Shown here in pieces: positions 33,543 through 46,403 of a stretch of DNA of 64,000 nt (its first letter is position 1; the number at the start of each line of letters is the position of its first letter). The notes under the pieces were generated by a model that was not told where the DNA came from, searched no databases, and saw nothing but the letters and a program-made list of their open reading frames with translations. Both the position numbers and the translations under genes were made by a program. This DNA is from Clarireedia homoeocarpa. Lineage: Eukaryota > Ascomycota > Leotiomycetes > Helotiales > Rutstroemiaceae. Location of the stretch: contig LNKV01000041.1 in NCBI GenBank assembly GCA_001465935.1, positions 124,001-188,000 of the forward strand, read 5' to 3'.

Positions 33543-33978
33543 TATTGAGGGTTGGATCTGGATTTTAGAATGCTTTCCATGTTCTGTCGCCTTACGAACT
33601 TTTTTCAATGCAGAGAAATATTTTTGCAGGGATTAATCTGCCAACCTTCTGCGACCCGAGAGCGGTGAGCTGTTCTGCCAAGGCCCCGCCTCGGTAACCT
33701 GCGCTTCCAAACGCGAAGCGCGGCGACTAAATAACTTCTCTCACTCGCTTCAAATATTTCATGGAGTACATTGTTGAGAGCTTTGAACTACTGTCACGAA
33801 AGTCTTATTGTGTCTTGTATTTTGAAGATTTTATTCACAAACTTCTATCGAAATCAAATTTTAGGACTACCGTGCCGGAACTGCCTCATAGCACGTCAGT
33901 ATGTCTACACACCAAGCAACGATGTGATTGAGAGCAAGTATCTAGTCGGTCTCTTCCTTCAGACAAGCAGTTCCTCCT
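33543..33978. other. utp18 promoter and degraded flank
   Basis: No intact gene. The right half (33840-33978) continues the minus-strand ketoreductase fragment but is full of stops in all frames; weak similarity to the end of a ketoreductase domain cannot be confirmed by eye. Confidence 0.35.
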
Positions 33979-34390
33979 TCAAGAGCTCTTGTGGCATGAT
34001 CTTGCTCCTCCCGGCTGCAAGTGAACCAACCGACCAAATGGAGATTTCATTTGAGGGTCACGGTAATACTCGAGAATGTTGTGCACATCTGCTTCACTCA
34101 GCGCCTGGTGGTTACCTGCTTGCAGGAATCCTTCTTTTTCCATGCTCAGCAACAAACCCACGGACTCGATGGGCCTGATGTCTATGGACATAGCTTTTTG
34201 ACCGATTGACACGCGATACCGTGCAAGGCTGTCTTGGAATGTTACCTGCAGCATAGTTGCTTTGTCCTGGTGATCCAATGATACCTGCAAAAGAAGAGAG
34301 CATAATGAAGAAGTCCAGTTGAGGTCCGAGTAATCTGCAAAGGTTCAAAGAGCCTCTGACTTTGGGCTTCACTGCTGCTTCGAAATCATC
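33979..34390 (-). pseudogene. Polyketide synthase ketoreductase (KR) fragment
   Basis: On the minus strand, starting right at 34390, the frame reads DDFEAAVKPKVRGSLNL, LDFFIMLSSFAGIIGSPGQ and SNYAAGN. These are the KR-domain signatures of highly reducing polyketide synthases (the catalytic Ser in MLSS, the Tyr in SNYAAGN). A shift of frame at about 34240 breaks it, and it continues as TFQDSLARYRVSIGQKAMSIDIRP, then SEADVHNILEYY, ending at a stop at 33979. KR reduces the beta-keto group during chain elongation; this piece lacks the NADPH-binding first half and all other domains, so it cannot work. It abuts, head to head, the plus-strand carrier/reductase fragment. Confidence 0.75.
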
Positions 34391-35784
34391 TAGGCATTGC
34401 GATTAATGAGGGCACTGAAACTCACCTTCGCAATTCCTGAGTTGGGAATCACAACCTTGTATACCAATCCCTTAGTAAATAAGCTCACAGAAGCCATCCT
34501 TCGACTTTCATCAGTGCACAAAGTGACGGTATCCTCAAGCAATGAATCCAGGAAACAAGTCATTGATGAGACTGTTACCAAATTCAAGGGTATTATTGAT
34601 CAAATGCATGGCAAATCCTCAGCGAAGCACAAGGGAACCAATGGTGTTGGGCATCGAGGAAAGGTCGTTGCTCTTACAGGCTCAACAGGGGCACTCGGGT
34701 CCTATATATTGCACAAGATTCTGTCACAGAATGCAGTTTCGCACGTGTACTGCCTCAATAGAGAGAATTCAAGTGCTCGACAGGTCAAAGTGACCAAGCG
34801 CATGGGCTTCCGGCTGTTATACCCTGCGATCGTGTTACCTTTCTTTCTGTGGACCTTTCACAGCCTTCTTTCGGACATGAACCCGAGGTATTCAGTGCCT
34901 TAAAAAGCTCAGTGACGGAAATCAATCACAATGCTTGGCCCGTGAACTTCAATATCCCCTTTTCCATATTCTCCCCAAATATCATGGGTGTGGTCAACCT
35001 TGTCGATTTTGCAGTGTCGGCGGCTCACGCTCCTTCCATCATGTTCCTTTCGTCCCTGGGTTCCGTGGGTAACTACCAAGGTGCTGTTCCCGAAACTGCC
35101 ATCAAAGACGTCTCCGCGTCTCTTCCAATGGGTTATTCTGAGTCGAAATTCGTTGCCGAAAATCTCCTCTCGTATGCTTCCCATAAGCTTCCCCACATCC
35201 CCATCAGCATTGCAAGAGTCGGTCAAATTGCTGGGCCAGTAACTACAAGCGGGGTATGGAGCAAGCACGAATGGTTTCCCAGTCTTGTGCTGAGCTCCTT
35301 GCATTTGGGTGTTATTCCCAAAACGCTCGCTGCCACAAAGAGCAGTGAAATTGACTGGGTACCAATTGATGTTGCTGCCGAAGTCCTTGTGGAGTTGGCT
35401 TTCTCCACCAACGACATAGAAGAGGTACATGTTTATCATCCCGTCAACCCAACTCGTACGCTGTGGAAATCGCTTCTTACTGCAATTACCGATTCGCAGA
35501 GTAAGACCAAGGTCAAACCTGTACCATTTCCCACGTGGCTTGACTTCGTCAGAAAGGAAGCCCGGGGTCTAGATGCTAGTGGGGAAGTAGGAAAGTTCGA
35601 AGAAATGCTGGAAAAGAATCCGGCGATAAAACTGTTATCTTTCTATGAAGGTTTGGCGAAAGGGAACGGGTTGTCTATCCTGGAAAACCATAGGACAGCG
35701 GAGAAGAGCGAGAAGTTGAAGAATTTGGGACCAGTCAAAGAAGAGTGGATGAAAACATGGATGGAAGCTTGGCTGAGACAGTGA
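34391..35784 (+). pseudogene. Carrier plus thioester-reductase (R) fragment of an NRPS/PKS-like enzyme
   Basis: From 34391 the plus strand reads ALRLMRALKLTFAIPELGI, then TLYTNPLVNKLTEAIL, the second half of a phosphopantetheine carrier domain. A TAG stands at 34391 where the family has Q. A linker (ETVTKFKGIIDQM) leads to the NAD(P)-binding motif VVALTGSTGALGSYIL of a terminal reductase. Around 34790-34810 a one-base slip moves the frame; from there it reads LPAVIPCDRVTFLSVDLSQ and continues intact to 35784, including the catalytic YSESKFVAENLL (YxxxK). Such R domains release the product as aldehyde or alcohol. The adenylation or ketosynthase part and the carrier serine region are missing, so it is a relic, although the R domain after 34849 remains open. 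Confidence 0.78.
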
Positions 35785-37363
35785 GCTGGTTAAATTTTGT
35801 TTGTTAGCCGTTGGATAGTGCTAGATCAGATATTTCGAAATGTGATTGAGGGAGATGGGAATTGAAGCAACACCAAAACAGCCTACCTTTCACCTTCTTT
35901 CATATGAAACATTTTGATTAGTAGCATAATCTTATTACGCTGTCAGATCACTGAGCAGTGCAATTACTTTTCTTGAGGCACGCAACTAATGTTCCCTTGA
36001 GAGGATTCCAAGATTATGGACAACACTCTCTGTATAATTGCTGCTGCGTGGGAGTAAATGACTGGAGCGTATTTCCTCGAATGACTTGTTGCCCAGAAAC
36101 CCATCTTTGTATGTCCCAAGCCCTAAATGCATAGTGTACCACCGATTTTTCGAGTGGACCGCTAGACCATAGGTATGAAAGCCCCATATTCGAGTCCGCT
36201 GTCAGATGACATCTAATCACACAGATATTGAATACCTTTCCCCGATTCTCGCTCCGCACCTATAAATCCCTACCGTGCCTGATATTGTCGCCATGGAAAA
36301 AAGTCCGAACAGACTATTAGCCCATACCATTTCTAACCTCTCGTCAAGTCATGGAGCGGAAGTGGAAGAAATGTCTCAGATAGTAACCATCTCGCCGGGA
36401 GTGCGGTGGTCGCAGAGGCTGCACCAAGGAGAGAATAATAAACATGCGGAAGGCCTCTATCCGGATTCAATGTTCCCGTTTACGGCTGTCATTCGCATTA
36501 CTATCGCATCGGAGATCTTAGATACTAGAATGCTTGCCAAGAAATCCAAACTCCAGCACCAATGTATGATGGCTCTTGCCACCAGAGAGCCTTGCGCGTA
36601 TAATCTGTGGGGCCGTAAACAACGAGTGAATAGTAGAATGAGAACGGTAGACAAATAAAAAGCCTGTGGTGACATTTGAAACAGCAATGTTTCAAATCTT
36701 GTTACAGCACAGCAAATTCACAGGACGCGAAGAGGTAGCTATGGGGCGTATAGCAACTTCCATATTCGCCTGAACTGAGCCCCGCACACAGGCGAGCAGG
36801 AATAACCAGGTGAAATAGTTCTAAGTATGCTGTCACACGGCCACACGGCAGCACGGCAAGAAATCCAGGCGAGCGGCGTGGACTTTGCATTTGTGTTCGA
36901 ATTGGGTTGGAGAAGCCGTGATGATTGTGGCTGGTTCGCGCACGTGAATTCTTGCGTCGTGGCTGCCCAGACTTCAGCTGGCCCGAGTTGCGACCTCCAA
37001 AGCCCCTCGAGTCTTTAGTAAGCCTTCAACCTTCAACCAACAACCTTCAACCTTCAACCAACAACCAACAACCAACAACCAACAACCAACAACCAACAAC
37101 CAACAACAACATTCTATTGCCACTTGGTTAGGCATACAGGTAGGCGGTATCATTTGCTCATATTCTATAAATTCTTACATATATTCACTACCTGTGGTAT
37201 CTGAAATGTAAACAATTACAAATTCCTTACCCTCGGAGACGATCTACTCACCACAGGCCATCTGCTTACTTCCGTACTCATCCTGCGACCGCATATAAAT
37301 TCCGCTTACTCGTCTCACTTACGTGTATCGACGATTCTAATCAAGCTTTCCAGCATAGCCAAA
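35785..37363. other. Intergenic, with heptamer repeat near the right end
   Basis: No convincing gene. A 121-codon plus-strand frame with ATG at 36293 (MEKSPNRLLAHTISNLSS) follows a TATAAATC at 36261. It has no recognisable domain and odd composition, so I leave it uncalled. A heptamer repeat lies at 37023-37110. The right part is the promoter of the gene at 37364. Confidence 0.4.
37023..37110. repeat. Heptamer minisatellite, CAACCTT/CAACCAA units
   Basis: About twelve 7-bp units: CAACCTT units at the left grade into a homogeneous run of CAACCAA (AACCAAC) at the right. Located about 250 bp upstream of the gene at 37364. Confidence 0.9.
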
Positions 37364-38503
37364 ATGTCCCATCTGGATTCGAAGAGCGCGTCGCAGGTAG
37401 AGGACCATGATAACTCCGATAGTTCCAGCGACGACGGAGTTCTGGTTTATACCCCGCCAGAAACTGAACTTGACGACGACATCCAAGCCTTACTCGACAA
37501 AGCTGCCAACCTTGAGCTTCATGATAAGGACCGGAACCAAGCTATTGAGAATGAGGGGCTTGCGGCTGAATTATCTGAGAAGCTGAACGAGGAACTCGCG
37601 GGGGAGTCTGTGCTGAAGAAGTCTAGAAAGCGGGGCAAACGATCGAAGAAGGCCCAGAAGGATGTTGAGCATCAAGTGGAGCAGCAAGATGAACTGCACA
37701 ACGAACAGCAAATCGAACAAAAAATTGAGCAGCAAGACAAAGAGACGGCATCAACTGCCTCTGCACAAGATGGTGAAGGAAACACGCCCTCAGCTACCCC
37801 GAAGAAGAGCAAAAGTAGGGGCAAACGATCAGGGAAAAAGCACAACAAGAAATCCAAATTGGCTGCTCAGCAACAAGTTAAAGATGCTACCACATCTGCG
37901 TCCGTCGCGAAAGAGGCCTTAAATGCTACGATTGCTACCCCCATATCACCGGAATTGAAGGCCAAAAAGCAAAAGAAAAAGTCTAGGAAAGGCAAGGATG
38001 TTGAACGATCCATGAAAGGGGAAACTCCTTCTGCATCAACACCTGCGTCTACCGATAAAATCAAAAAAGCTCCCGCTACCAATATCTCCGGACCAAAGCA
38101 AAGTAAGAAGATGAGGAAGAAGGCTATAGTTGGGGCGTGGGAAGACTATTTTGGAGCGGAAACAGATCTCAAAAATTGGCAAAGGCTTTGTACTGATGTC
38201 GGAATTGAAGAGCTACCTACTAGCATTACCCAATGTCGCAAGGTAAGTCCGTTTCCAATCATGTACATCTGGATATGTGTTGAAAATGAGGGGTACTAAC
38301 ACGACAAACAGGCTTTAGGCAAAGTCTGGGTAAACATTTACGATTTCCTAGATGCAAAAGCTGAAGGTAAACTGGTCAAGAAGTACGATTCCCAACGACA
38401 ACTAGCGGTCTATACCTTGAAATCTGGGAACATATATCCAAAGGCGCATGCAAAGGAGGGAGGTCCGGTGAGGGCTTTATTGGCGCATATATTCAGGCAT
38501 TAA
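37364..38503 (+). CDS. Lysine-rich protein of unknown function, two exons
   Basis: Exon 1 is 37364-38242 and exon 2 is 38312-38503 (stop 38501-38503). The 69-nt intron has a perfect GTAAGT, TACTAAC and ACAG. 356 residues. The N-terminus is acidic and Ser/Asp-rich (NSDSSSDDGVLVYTPPETELDDD). The middle is a highly charged repeat-like Lys/Gln/Glu stretch with several basic clusters (KKSRKRGKRSKK, KKSKSRGKRSGKKHNKKSK) typical of nuclear or nucleolar targeting. The compact C-terminal domain (GAWEDYFGAETDLKNWQRL, then TSITQCRKALGKVWVNIYDF, ending KEGGPVRALLAHIF) is the conserved part and is shared with the broken copy that follows. I do not recognise the family. A role in the nucleus is inferred from composition only. 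Confidence 0.8.
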
Positions 38504-38962
38504 CGCGTGGGGTTTTTCTTTGATGGACATATAAGGGGCGCTTTTATACTTCACTTTGATTCGTGATAATGCGGAAAGGGACCTGGATTCTCATATTGGA
38601 TATAAATGGAGGTTGGATTTGGACTGGCGGTGGGCATAGATACGTTTTGTTTCGGTTCTCTCTTTCTTTATTGGGCCCCAGCCCTACGCGGTGCGCGGGT
38701 GGCTGCATGACATGAAATGCAAGAACATCTTGAATTGCATATATGGTGCATCAGTTCTTCGTTTGCACGTTGAGTTTCTTTGTATAGCTTATTTCTAAAC
38801 ATGTGAAGTCCTGACCGCGATTTCTTCTACTTATGCCCCTCCGTCTTGCCCATCTTCCTCTTCTTTCTTCACTATTTTCCTCCATTTCATCATCAGCATC
38901 CACTTATCCGCTCACTTTGCATTCATTCATATATCATCTCCCAATCCTCATAGATCATCAAC

Positions 38963-40052
38963 ATGTCTTCAAACAACAAGGGCAAGGGAAAGGAACGACT
39001 TGATCCCGCGATCTCCGATCCTCAGAGTTCTCGTCACATTGGCTCTCCTGTGGATGAAAGTCAACAGGCTCTCGGCAGCCAACCCTGGAGATCCCCTCCT
39101 AAATCCTCACCCGATTCATCTGAGCCTGGCGACAGCCCAAACAGCGGCGTCACTCTCATTTCAGATTCGAGTGCTATATCAGACTCAGGAGAAGTCGGCC
39201 CAGCTGGCTCCAGTAACAGTCCCGATGACATTGGCAACCTGACCAGAAGTATTGGCAACATGAGCCTCAATGAAAACCCCCGAATCTCTCAACAAAACCC
39301 TCCTCACTCACCTGCTGACGCCAGTCTTGCATCCACTGGATCCGCTCGTGCTCAATGTTGTTGCTGCTTTGGCCAGATATTTCGGATAAGAATCCAAGCT
39401 TGAGAATTGGCAGATATTATGCAGCGATGTTCGGACTGAGTCGGTTCCTGCAAGTACTACAAAGTGTAGAAAGGTATGTCTTTTTTCATTGTCCTCACCT
39501 CTTCCACACGTGCAGTATTGTATTGTTTTTATTCTATCTGTTTTCAGCCATCTCTGCATCTATCTTCTTGCACACTTGTCTATATCACAATATTCGCTTC
39601 TCTTTCCTTCGTTTCATTCGAGACGCAACAGCTTTCTTTCAGTGACGAGTGCCTATTTGCCAGGCTGGGTTATTCGTGTTTTTATGTATGTCGGGAATGC
39701 CACTAAGTGCATAGAAACTGAATGCACTGTCTACTTTGCCCACTCTGATCCATCAATACTCTGTTTCTCATGCTTTCCTTCCTTCATCGATCATCTTCCG
39801 TTATTCACTTCCCGCTCTGTCGTGCCTTACCCTTTGCCCTGTCGTCTCTCTGATATTTCAAACCAGGCACTTGAGAAATTCAACGTTAACAGCTACGACC
39901 TGGTCGAGGCTATCTAAGAAGATAAACCAGTCCCAACGTTCAAGACCAAAGAGGCATTAATCAAATCGACTAACGAGAGGGGGAGGTCCTACTCTCTGAA
40001 CAAAGCCAAGGAGGGAGGACCGGTTAGAGCTCTTTTGGGCCGTGTGCAATGA
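38963..40052 (+). pseudogene. Broken tandem paralogue of the 37364 gene
   Basis: The frame starting at 38963 (MSSNNKGKGKERLDPAISD) gives a Ser/Pro/Asp-rich N-terminus. Near 39355 a frame shift is needed to reach a copy of the upstream gene's C-terminal domain: ALARYFG, a TAA at 39387-39389, then ESKLENWQILCSDV and ASTTKCRK. The intron sits at the same position as in the parent (donor after KCRK at 39474) but is 393 nt long instead of 69, ending AACCAG at 39866. The next exon reads ALEKFNVNSYDLVEAI, a TAA at 39915-39917, then EDKPVPTFKTK and finally KAKEGGPVRALLGRV. One frame shift and two stops in an otherwise aligned domain argue for a pseudogene. A shortened product ending at 39403 could still be made. 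Confidence 0.72.
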
Positions 40053-40883
40053 AGAGGTCGAGTTCAATAAAGGGAGGAGGGGAGGGGACATAGTAGTTAT
40101 TGTATGAATACTGGATGAATCGATGAGGTAATAGGCGATCTAGAGTAAGGAGATATACGCAGAAGTGGTAATGGATAAGGGTAGAGAGATACATGATAGC
40201 GGGGTAATGATTGGATTTGGTATACAAGTGCGCGTTGGTTTATTTTATTGCATCTATGTCAGATAATGAACGACTTCATGACAATTACTCTCCTGATTTC
40301 CTACCGTACAGTGACAAGCATGTATATAGATACATATAATCTATCTGCATACGCACGTGATACTTACACAACCATCTCAATGCCCCTCCTTTCATCCCCA
40401 CTACACACCATCCATCTCAATTCCCCTCTGAACCAATCTATCTCTCTTCCTCGGTGCCGCAAGAATCAACACACCAACCTCTTCAAATCGCTCCATTCAT
40501 AGAAACCACGATGCTTCTCATCTCCTCGTCCTTAATCTCTTCCTCGTAACGGACCTGTTCCTCGTCACTAGGCTCGATGTTTTCTTCAACAACTAAGAGA
40601 TCATGTCTCCTTTCTTCTGTAGCAGAATAAACCAGAGTTACCTATTTGTTCTCTCGACATTGCTTTCCAAAATGCAAATGGATTTGAGATGGGACTGGAG
40701 AACGAGAATGGTATGCAGATGAATCAGTAGGAGGGCATCAGGGTACGAACAAAAATAAGAAAAGGAGAAGGATGGGAGAATGCGAGAACTGAAAAATTTG
40801 TATGAATTGAACAGAGGGAATAATCGGATTTGGTATACGAAACTACATAGGCAAGATTACAACCGAAGCAATAAAGGAGAGGC

Positions 40884-40920
40884 GATGAACGATGAACGAC
40901 GAACGACGAACGACGAACGA
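40884..40920. repeat. Heptamer repeat, GAACGAC units
   Basis: About five units of GAACGAC/GAACGAT in tandem. One of four heptamer arrays in the window. Confidence 0.85.
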
Positions 40921-43900
40921 GAGGGAAATAACTCTCTCATCCTCAACTTCCTCAAACGCAAACCCTGTCTCGCTCTACCTTCCCTTCATCAGGCTCACAT
41001 GGCTGCCCAAAAGATCTAATTCTTCCACATGACATCGCCACTGACTCAGGAGCCTCAAATCTCATTCGATGGCCTATCCTTATCCTGTGGCACTTGCTTT
41101 ATTCTGGCCATCTTAGATCGTATGCCACTTCAATCTCAGCCTCACCTTCGTGTCAATCCTGCAATCAGCATGAATACCTATTCCTCGCCCCCATTTCACC
41201 TACTTCCCCTTGTCCCCACATAGCCTTTCTATCCACTTGAGTGCCCTGCGTGACTTCCCCACCTTATTGTTGGCGAGCCTGCGAGCAGTAGGCACTTCAC
41301 GGGATACTTCCGACCTCAGTACGGCAGAACTACCCACTTACCTACCTATTGATCTACCTCGCCCCTTCATCAGCAACCAAGAGGGGCCATAAAGCATGAA
41401 CATGACTCAAGGCCGTCCATCTTCCAAAAGTATCGCACTAATTGACAAACCAGACACGTATATCATATGCCCAAGCTAGACATCAAGAGCCAATCCCTTA
41501 AACCCCTCTTCTGCGACATTTCATCATTCTCCACCCCTCCATTCACCCACCTATCAATCCATCTAGCACTGGCCGCACACGTCTCTCTGCCTTAGCACCC
41601 TGTGGAACAAGAGTCATACAAAAAAACCCCCAAGGGAAAAAAACCCCCAACCTTATCAAATGCGGGGTATCATGCACATGCACCGCACTACTCAGCACAG
41701 CACACACAGCACAGCACTATTCGGTCCCATGCATATACATACGTGCGTCCCTTATCTGCACAACGATAACTGCTTGCATCCGCCTATCTGCACCGCACAG
41801 CACAAAGACATCATATCGTGATCATCCCACTCCGAAGTAATTCCTGTAAGGTCGGTGACGCGAAAACGAAAAAGAAAAATAAATTCGCAATCAACATCAA
41901 CATCAACATCAAACAATAATATCAACAATCATCACCCCCTCAACGAAACTCGACATCAAACTATCGAAAAAACAAACAAACAGAAGAGAAAGCCTATCTA
42001 CCCCATCACGTCGCTCGTCCAACGGCCAGATAGATGATAGGACCGTAAAGAAAAGTAATAAGATCACCTCGCACTGATCATCCGCCCACTCACTCATCCA
42101 CCGTGCAATCCCTCCCTTCTCCTTCCTCCATTTCGCTGACCTTATCCACCCCCATCGTATCATCCTGTAACGCATCCCTTTTCTCACTTACCGGCTCGCT
42201 CGCCCCCGCCACAAAGATCCCCAACCCAAGAAGATATACGAAGATTTCTTTTATTGACAAATCTCCATAATCGGTGGAGAATCAAATAAACCCCTCCCAT
42301 CCCGCCATCGTTTCCGCAGCGACGAGCCTGTCCGGGAAAAAAAAAATAGGGGCGGCGTTCCACATATGGTTGGGTTGGCGATGAGATAGATAGCCCTAGC
42401 CCCAACAACAACTGAGACCCGACCACCATTTTAAATATTTTTATTTTATTTTTTTTCATCCACGAACTAACGAAGATGTATATCAGACGAGCGACTGTGT
42501 GTGCGCGTGGATTGTCCGTCCGAGTCTGTCTCAAATCGAATGCAAAGCCAAACCCCTCCAAAATACGACCAACTAACTGAACACGAACTCTTTATGAATA
42601 ACTTTTTCACAAGAGTATAAAAAACACCAAGGAGCGGAGATTTGATATGACATGACATGACATGATATGACATGATATCTCTCAACGAAACGGATCGTCT
42701 ATTATATATCCGCCCGGTTTCCCCAGAGATGTGTGTACTTTGTAACGACTCAATACCCAATCCAATACACGGAGTAGTTAAGTTACGCACGCATAAGCAC
42801 GAACCTTCCCAAAGCGTTTTATTTTTTTCTTTTCTTTTGATAAGCAGCCCAAGCTCAAGCGAAGCGAGAAAGAACCGGATTTCATATAGGAGATGTGCAG
42901 GTGCAATGCAATGCACAGCTAGCATAGCATAGCATGGCGCAAGTGAAAGAAGAAAGTGTTAACTATGGACTACTGCGGCGTTACAGCATCGTATTGTGGA
43001 GGGCGAAGTGATGATCCAAAAAGAAGTCTGTCTGTCTCATCCTCGACCAAACCCACCCATAAGTTGACTCCCCGGCCGAACCATTTGTCAGAAGAAATGC
43101 AGAAGATCCCCGCAGAACAAGGTCAAGGTCATGGTCAAGGTCTTCCATATACTGTGCTGCACTGCAGCTTACATGCAGTGGTTCCCCAAAAACCCCCGAT
43201 AAAACTCTTCTCTACCATAGCAACGGGTGCGCCAAGTAGATAGTTTCACATATACGCTTCGTGCTCATACTCAAAGAAAAAGAATAGAAGCTGCAGGAAG
43301 CTACAGGAGGCTATAGGTACTTCCGTACGTACATACATACATTATTTAGCTCAAGTTGATGAATTTGGGTATCCGCACAAAGAGCATCGTCGGCTCACTG
43401 AATTTGAGGTGTGGATTCGTGGATTCGTGGATAGTTCTACGGGGATACGGGGATAATATTCAGGGTCCAATATAGCTATCCCTAAAACCCATTTGCCCAT
43501 CTATTCATCCATGCACATTCCGAATCCTTTCGCATATTATCCCTTTTTTATGCTGTCCCTTCTTCCATCCACATCGTACGTAGCTCAAGAGAAAAAGGAA
43601 GCATCCTTCCATCCTTCCTCGAACCCATTTGAACCAAGTCCCAGTCTTTAGCAGTACCGATCCGCGGTATCCAAAGAAGAAGAAAAGAAGACCACAAATT
43701 CCTTCCACACAATCAAGTAAGGTATGTTACCAGTTGATCCAAGCTCAAGCTCAAGCTCAAGCTCAAGCTCAAGCTTAAGCTCCCCAACGTCGGAGCTTTT
43801 TGGAAATTTGATAATCTCGCTCCATTCCTTAACGGCAAGCGAGCATACCGTACCGTATACACGGAAGAATGAGAAGAAAAGGGGAACCTCGCTCGAGTCG

Positions 43901-44896
43901 AGATCTTTGACTCAAAAACTAAGGCAGGTTAAGTTGGATGAAACCAAATGCCGACTGACTGACAGGCGACCGAACAGCATAAAGTGTCGGAGTTAAGCTT
44001 TGTTAGAGATAAAGAGGATTTTGGATTCATAATGAACCAGCTGATCTCACCCATCCCTCCCTCCCGCACGAACGACCTCCCTCCGCACGAACGAACGAGA
44101 CAGAGCTACCGCATCCTTCCAAGAACAAGCTTGCTCACCCACTCACTCTAACAGTCTCACTCTAACAGTCTCACTCTCCCATTCTCGAAACCAAAAGAAT
44201 CAAAGGAAGGAAGGAAGCGGGGCAATTAATCAATGAATACTGTCTGTAAATGGTGTGGTGGGCTGTAGCTCTAGTGGATCCCTCCCCAAGCTCTCGATGT
44301 TTCTGCACTGCTCCGCCTTACAAGTAAGAAAGAGCAGCGGCTGTGTTCACTTCACCGCTTTACGTACAGTACAGTTTGTACTTGTAAGGAAAGAAATCCA
44401 AACAAAAATTAAAAATATTCCGAAACCATGCTGTACAAGTACGAAAAATGAGAGAGAGAGAGAGAGCAAATAGATGGCGAATGGAAAATGCGGGATAGAC
44501 GACACTGCTACTTAACTTACTGCATACATACACATACTGTACCTGCAGAGAATGAGTGACTTGCATACTGTATGTATAGATAGGTACAGTACCGTAACCT
44601 TATAATATGAGGAAGCGGGTTCCGATTCTGATGCAGCAGATGAAGCAAATAATCTGATCTGCAACGTAGATGGACGACGTTCTATAGATAGCACTCACTC
44701 ATGCGTGAATGAATAAACAAACAAGCCCTCTACACTACACCGCACTACACAGCTATGAATAAAATACATACAATACAGTCAGTATTCAACAACCCGACCT
44801 TTCGGACAACACAACACAACACAACACAGCACAATACAACCTTCCTTCGTTCTTTTGATAGTCTGGTCCGGTCTGGTCTGGTCCGCTGACTTTCAA

Positions 44897-44937
44897 TGAC
44901 GCTCCGCTGGCTCTCCGAGGGCCACTGCCGTGGAGGC
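44897..44937 (+). repeat. Left arm of a perfect 41-bp inverted repeat
   Basis: GC-rich 41-bp segment beginning TGACGCTCCGCTGGCTCTCC and ending TGCCGTGGAGGC. Its exact reverse complement occurs at 47280-47320. Each arm also has small internal complementarities (CCAC and GTGG). It stands out in GC content from the surrounding simple repeats. Confidence 0.95.
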
Positions 44938-45591
44938 CGACTAGTTTTGCCTGTACCTGCAAATACCTTCCCCATACCTCGCTCGTGCGTGCGTGCGTGC
45001 GTGCGCAGGTAATCCATCCTCGGCTATCCATTCATCCTCGTAAACAAAACTCCATCTATATACAGTCAGCCAAGAGAGAGAGGGGGGAGATGTTTGATCA
45101 TCACATCACATCACATCTTTGCGTAAGATATAGAAAGCCGATCAAACACCCTATTACGTTTGCATTTTGAAGATAAGTTACAGTAGAGTAGTAGAGAGCA
45201 ATTAACTAACTACAAGTGCCGGACTCGTGGGTATGTATGTACAGTAAGTTTACAAGGGATGTAGGTAGATACACCCATCACGTTTCGTCTCAATTCTTCC
45301 AGTCCGTCTTACTTTATTCCGAATGCAATCGTCTGTCCGTCTGTCCGTCCGTCTGTCCGTCTGTCTATCCATCTCAACTTACTGTATATAGTAACTTAAC
45401 AGAGTAGTTGAAACTGCGGCTGCGCGCCAAATCCAGACCAGTCTGTGCTTCCTTCCTTCATGTATGTAATATGTAAATATGCATAAGTTACAAAAAGTAC
45501 TAGGTATGGATGGTAGGTAGTACGAAGGACGTAAACCCTACGCTACTACCAGCCACCTTATTTATGCTTTTTCCCCAATCGCATCTCATGT

Positions 45592-45628
<37 letters not shown>

Positions 45629-46373
45629 CTCAATCACTCAATCAATCTACTTACTCTACATTGTTTCATATGTAATCTGTTCCAGTAACTTGTAGCAGCT
45701 ACCTACCTATCTATCTATCCCCATTCCATCCATCCATCCCTCACCCCTGACGTCTTTATCCAAAAGAAAACATATAGATGAAAAAAGAAAAAAAGGATTT
45801 ATCCAGACTACGAGCACATACTCACTCTGCCGTCACATCACCATCACCATCACCATCACCATCATAGAAAGCATCACCATTGCGGGGGCCCGGTCCGTCC
45901 GTTCCCCCCCCCTTCCTCCCAGCTGTCTCTCACCTCTCCATCCCATCCCCTCCAAAGCAACCCCAAGCAAGCCTCTGAAACTCAGCTCCAGCCCCAGTCC
46001 CAAATACTTTCTGTCATACACCAGAAACACACAAACACAAAAGTAGGACACAGCTCCATCATTGGTCCAAGTAGGGACCTAGCTAGCTAGCTGCTCTGTT
46101 CTGTTCTGTTTTGTTCGTATGCATGTTGTAATCATCCCATCCCATCTCATCCCATCCCATCACGATCTATCTATCTGGGTAATACCACACCATACCATAC
46201 CATGACATACCATACCATGACATAACATACACCACACCAAGTTAACTAACCAACCAACCAACCAACTAATAAATAAGCAAGAGCCCATTCGTTCGTTGTC
46301 CGGGTTACACAGATAGATAGATAGATAGATAGATAGGCACATGACATGATTAAACAAACACATATTTATTATA

Positions 46374-46403
46374 TTATGTCTATATTATATTATATAGACA
46401 TAA
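46374..46403. repeat. Short AT-rich palindrome
   Basis: Perfect 12-bp arms TTATGTCTATAT and ATATAGACATAA separated by 6 bp. It could extrude as a cruciform or hairpin; function unknown. Confidence 0.7.

Noticed and set aside
36293..36658. 121-codon plus-strand frame after a TATAAATC
   Set aside because: No recognisable domain or signal peptide and no homologous copy in the window. The promoter-like sequence alone is not enough.
42467..42925. 152-codon minus-strand frame
   Set aside because: No domain, runs through simple repeats, and overlaps equally long alternative frames.
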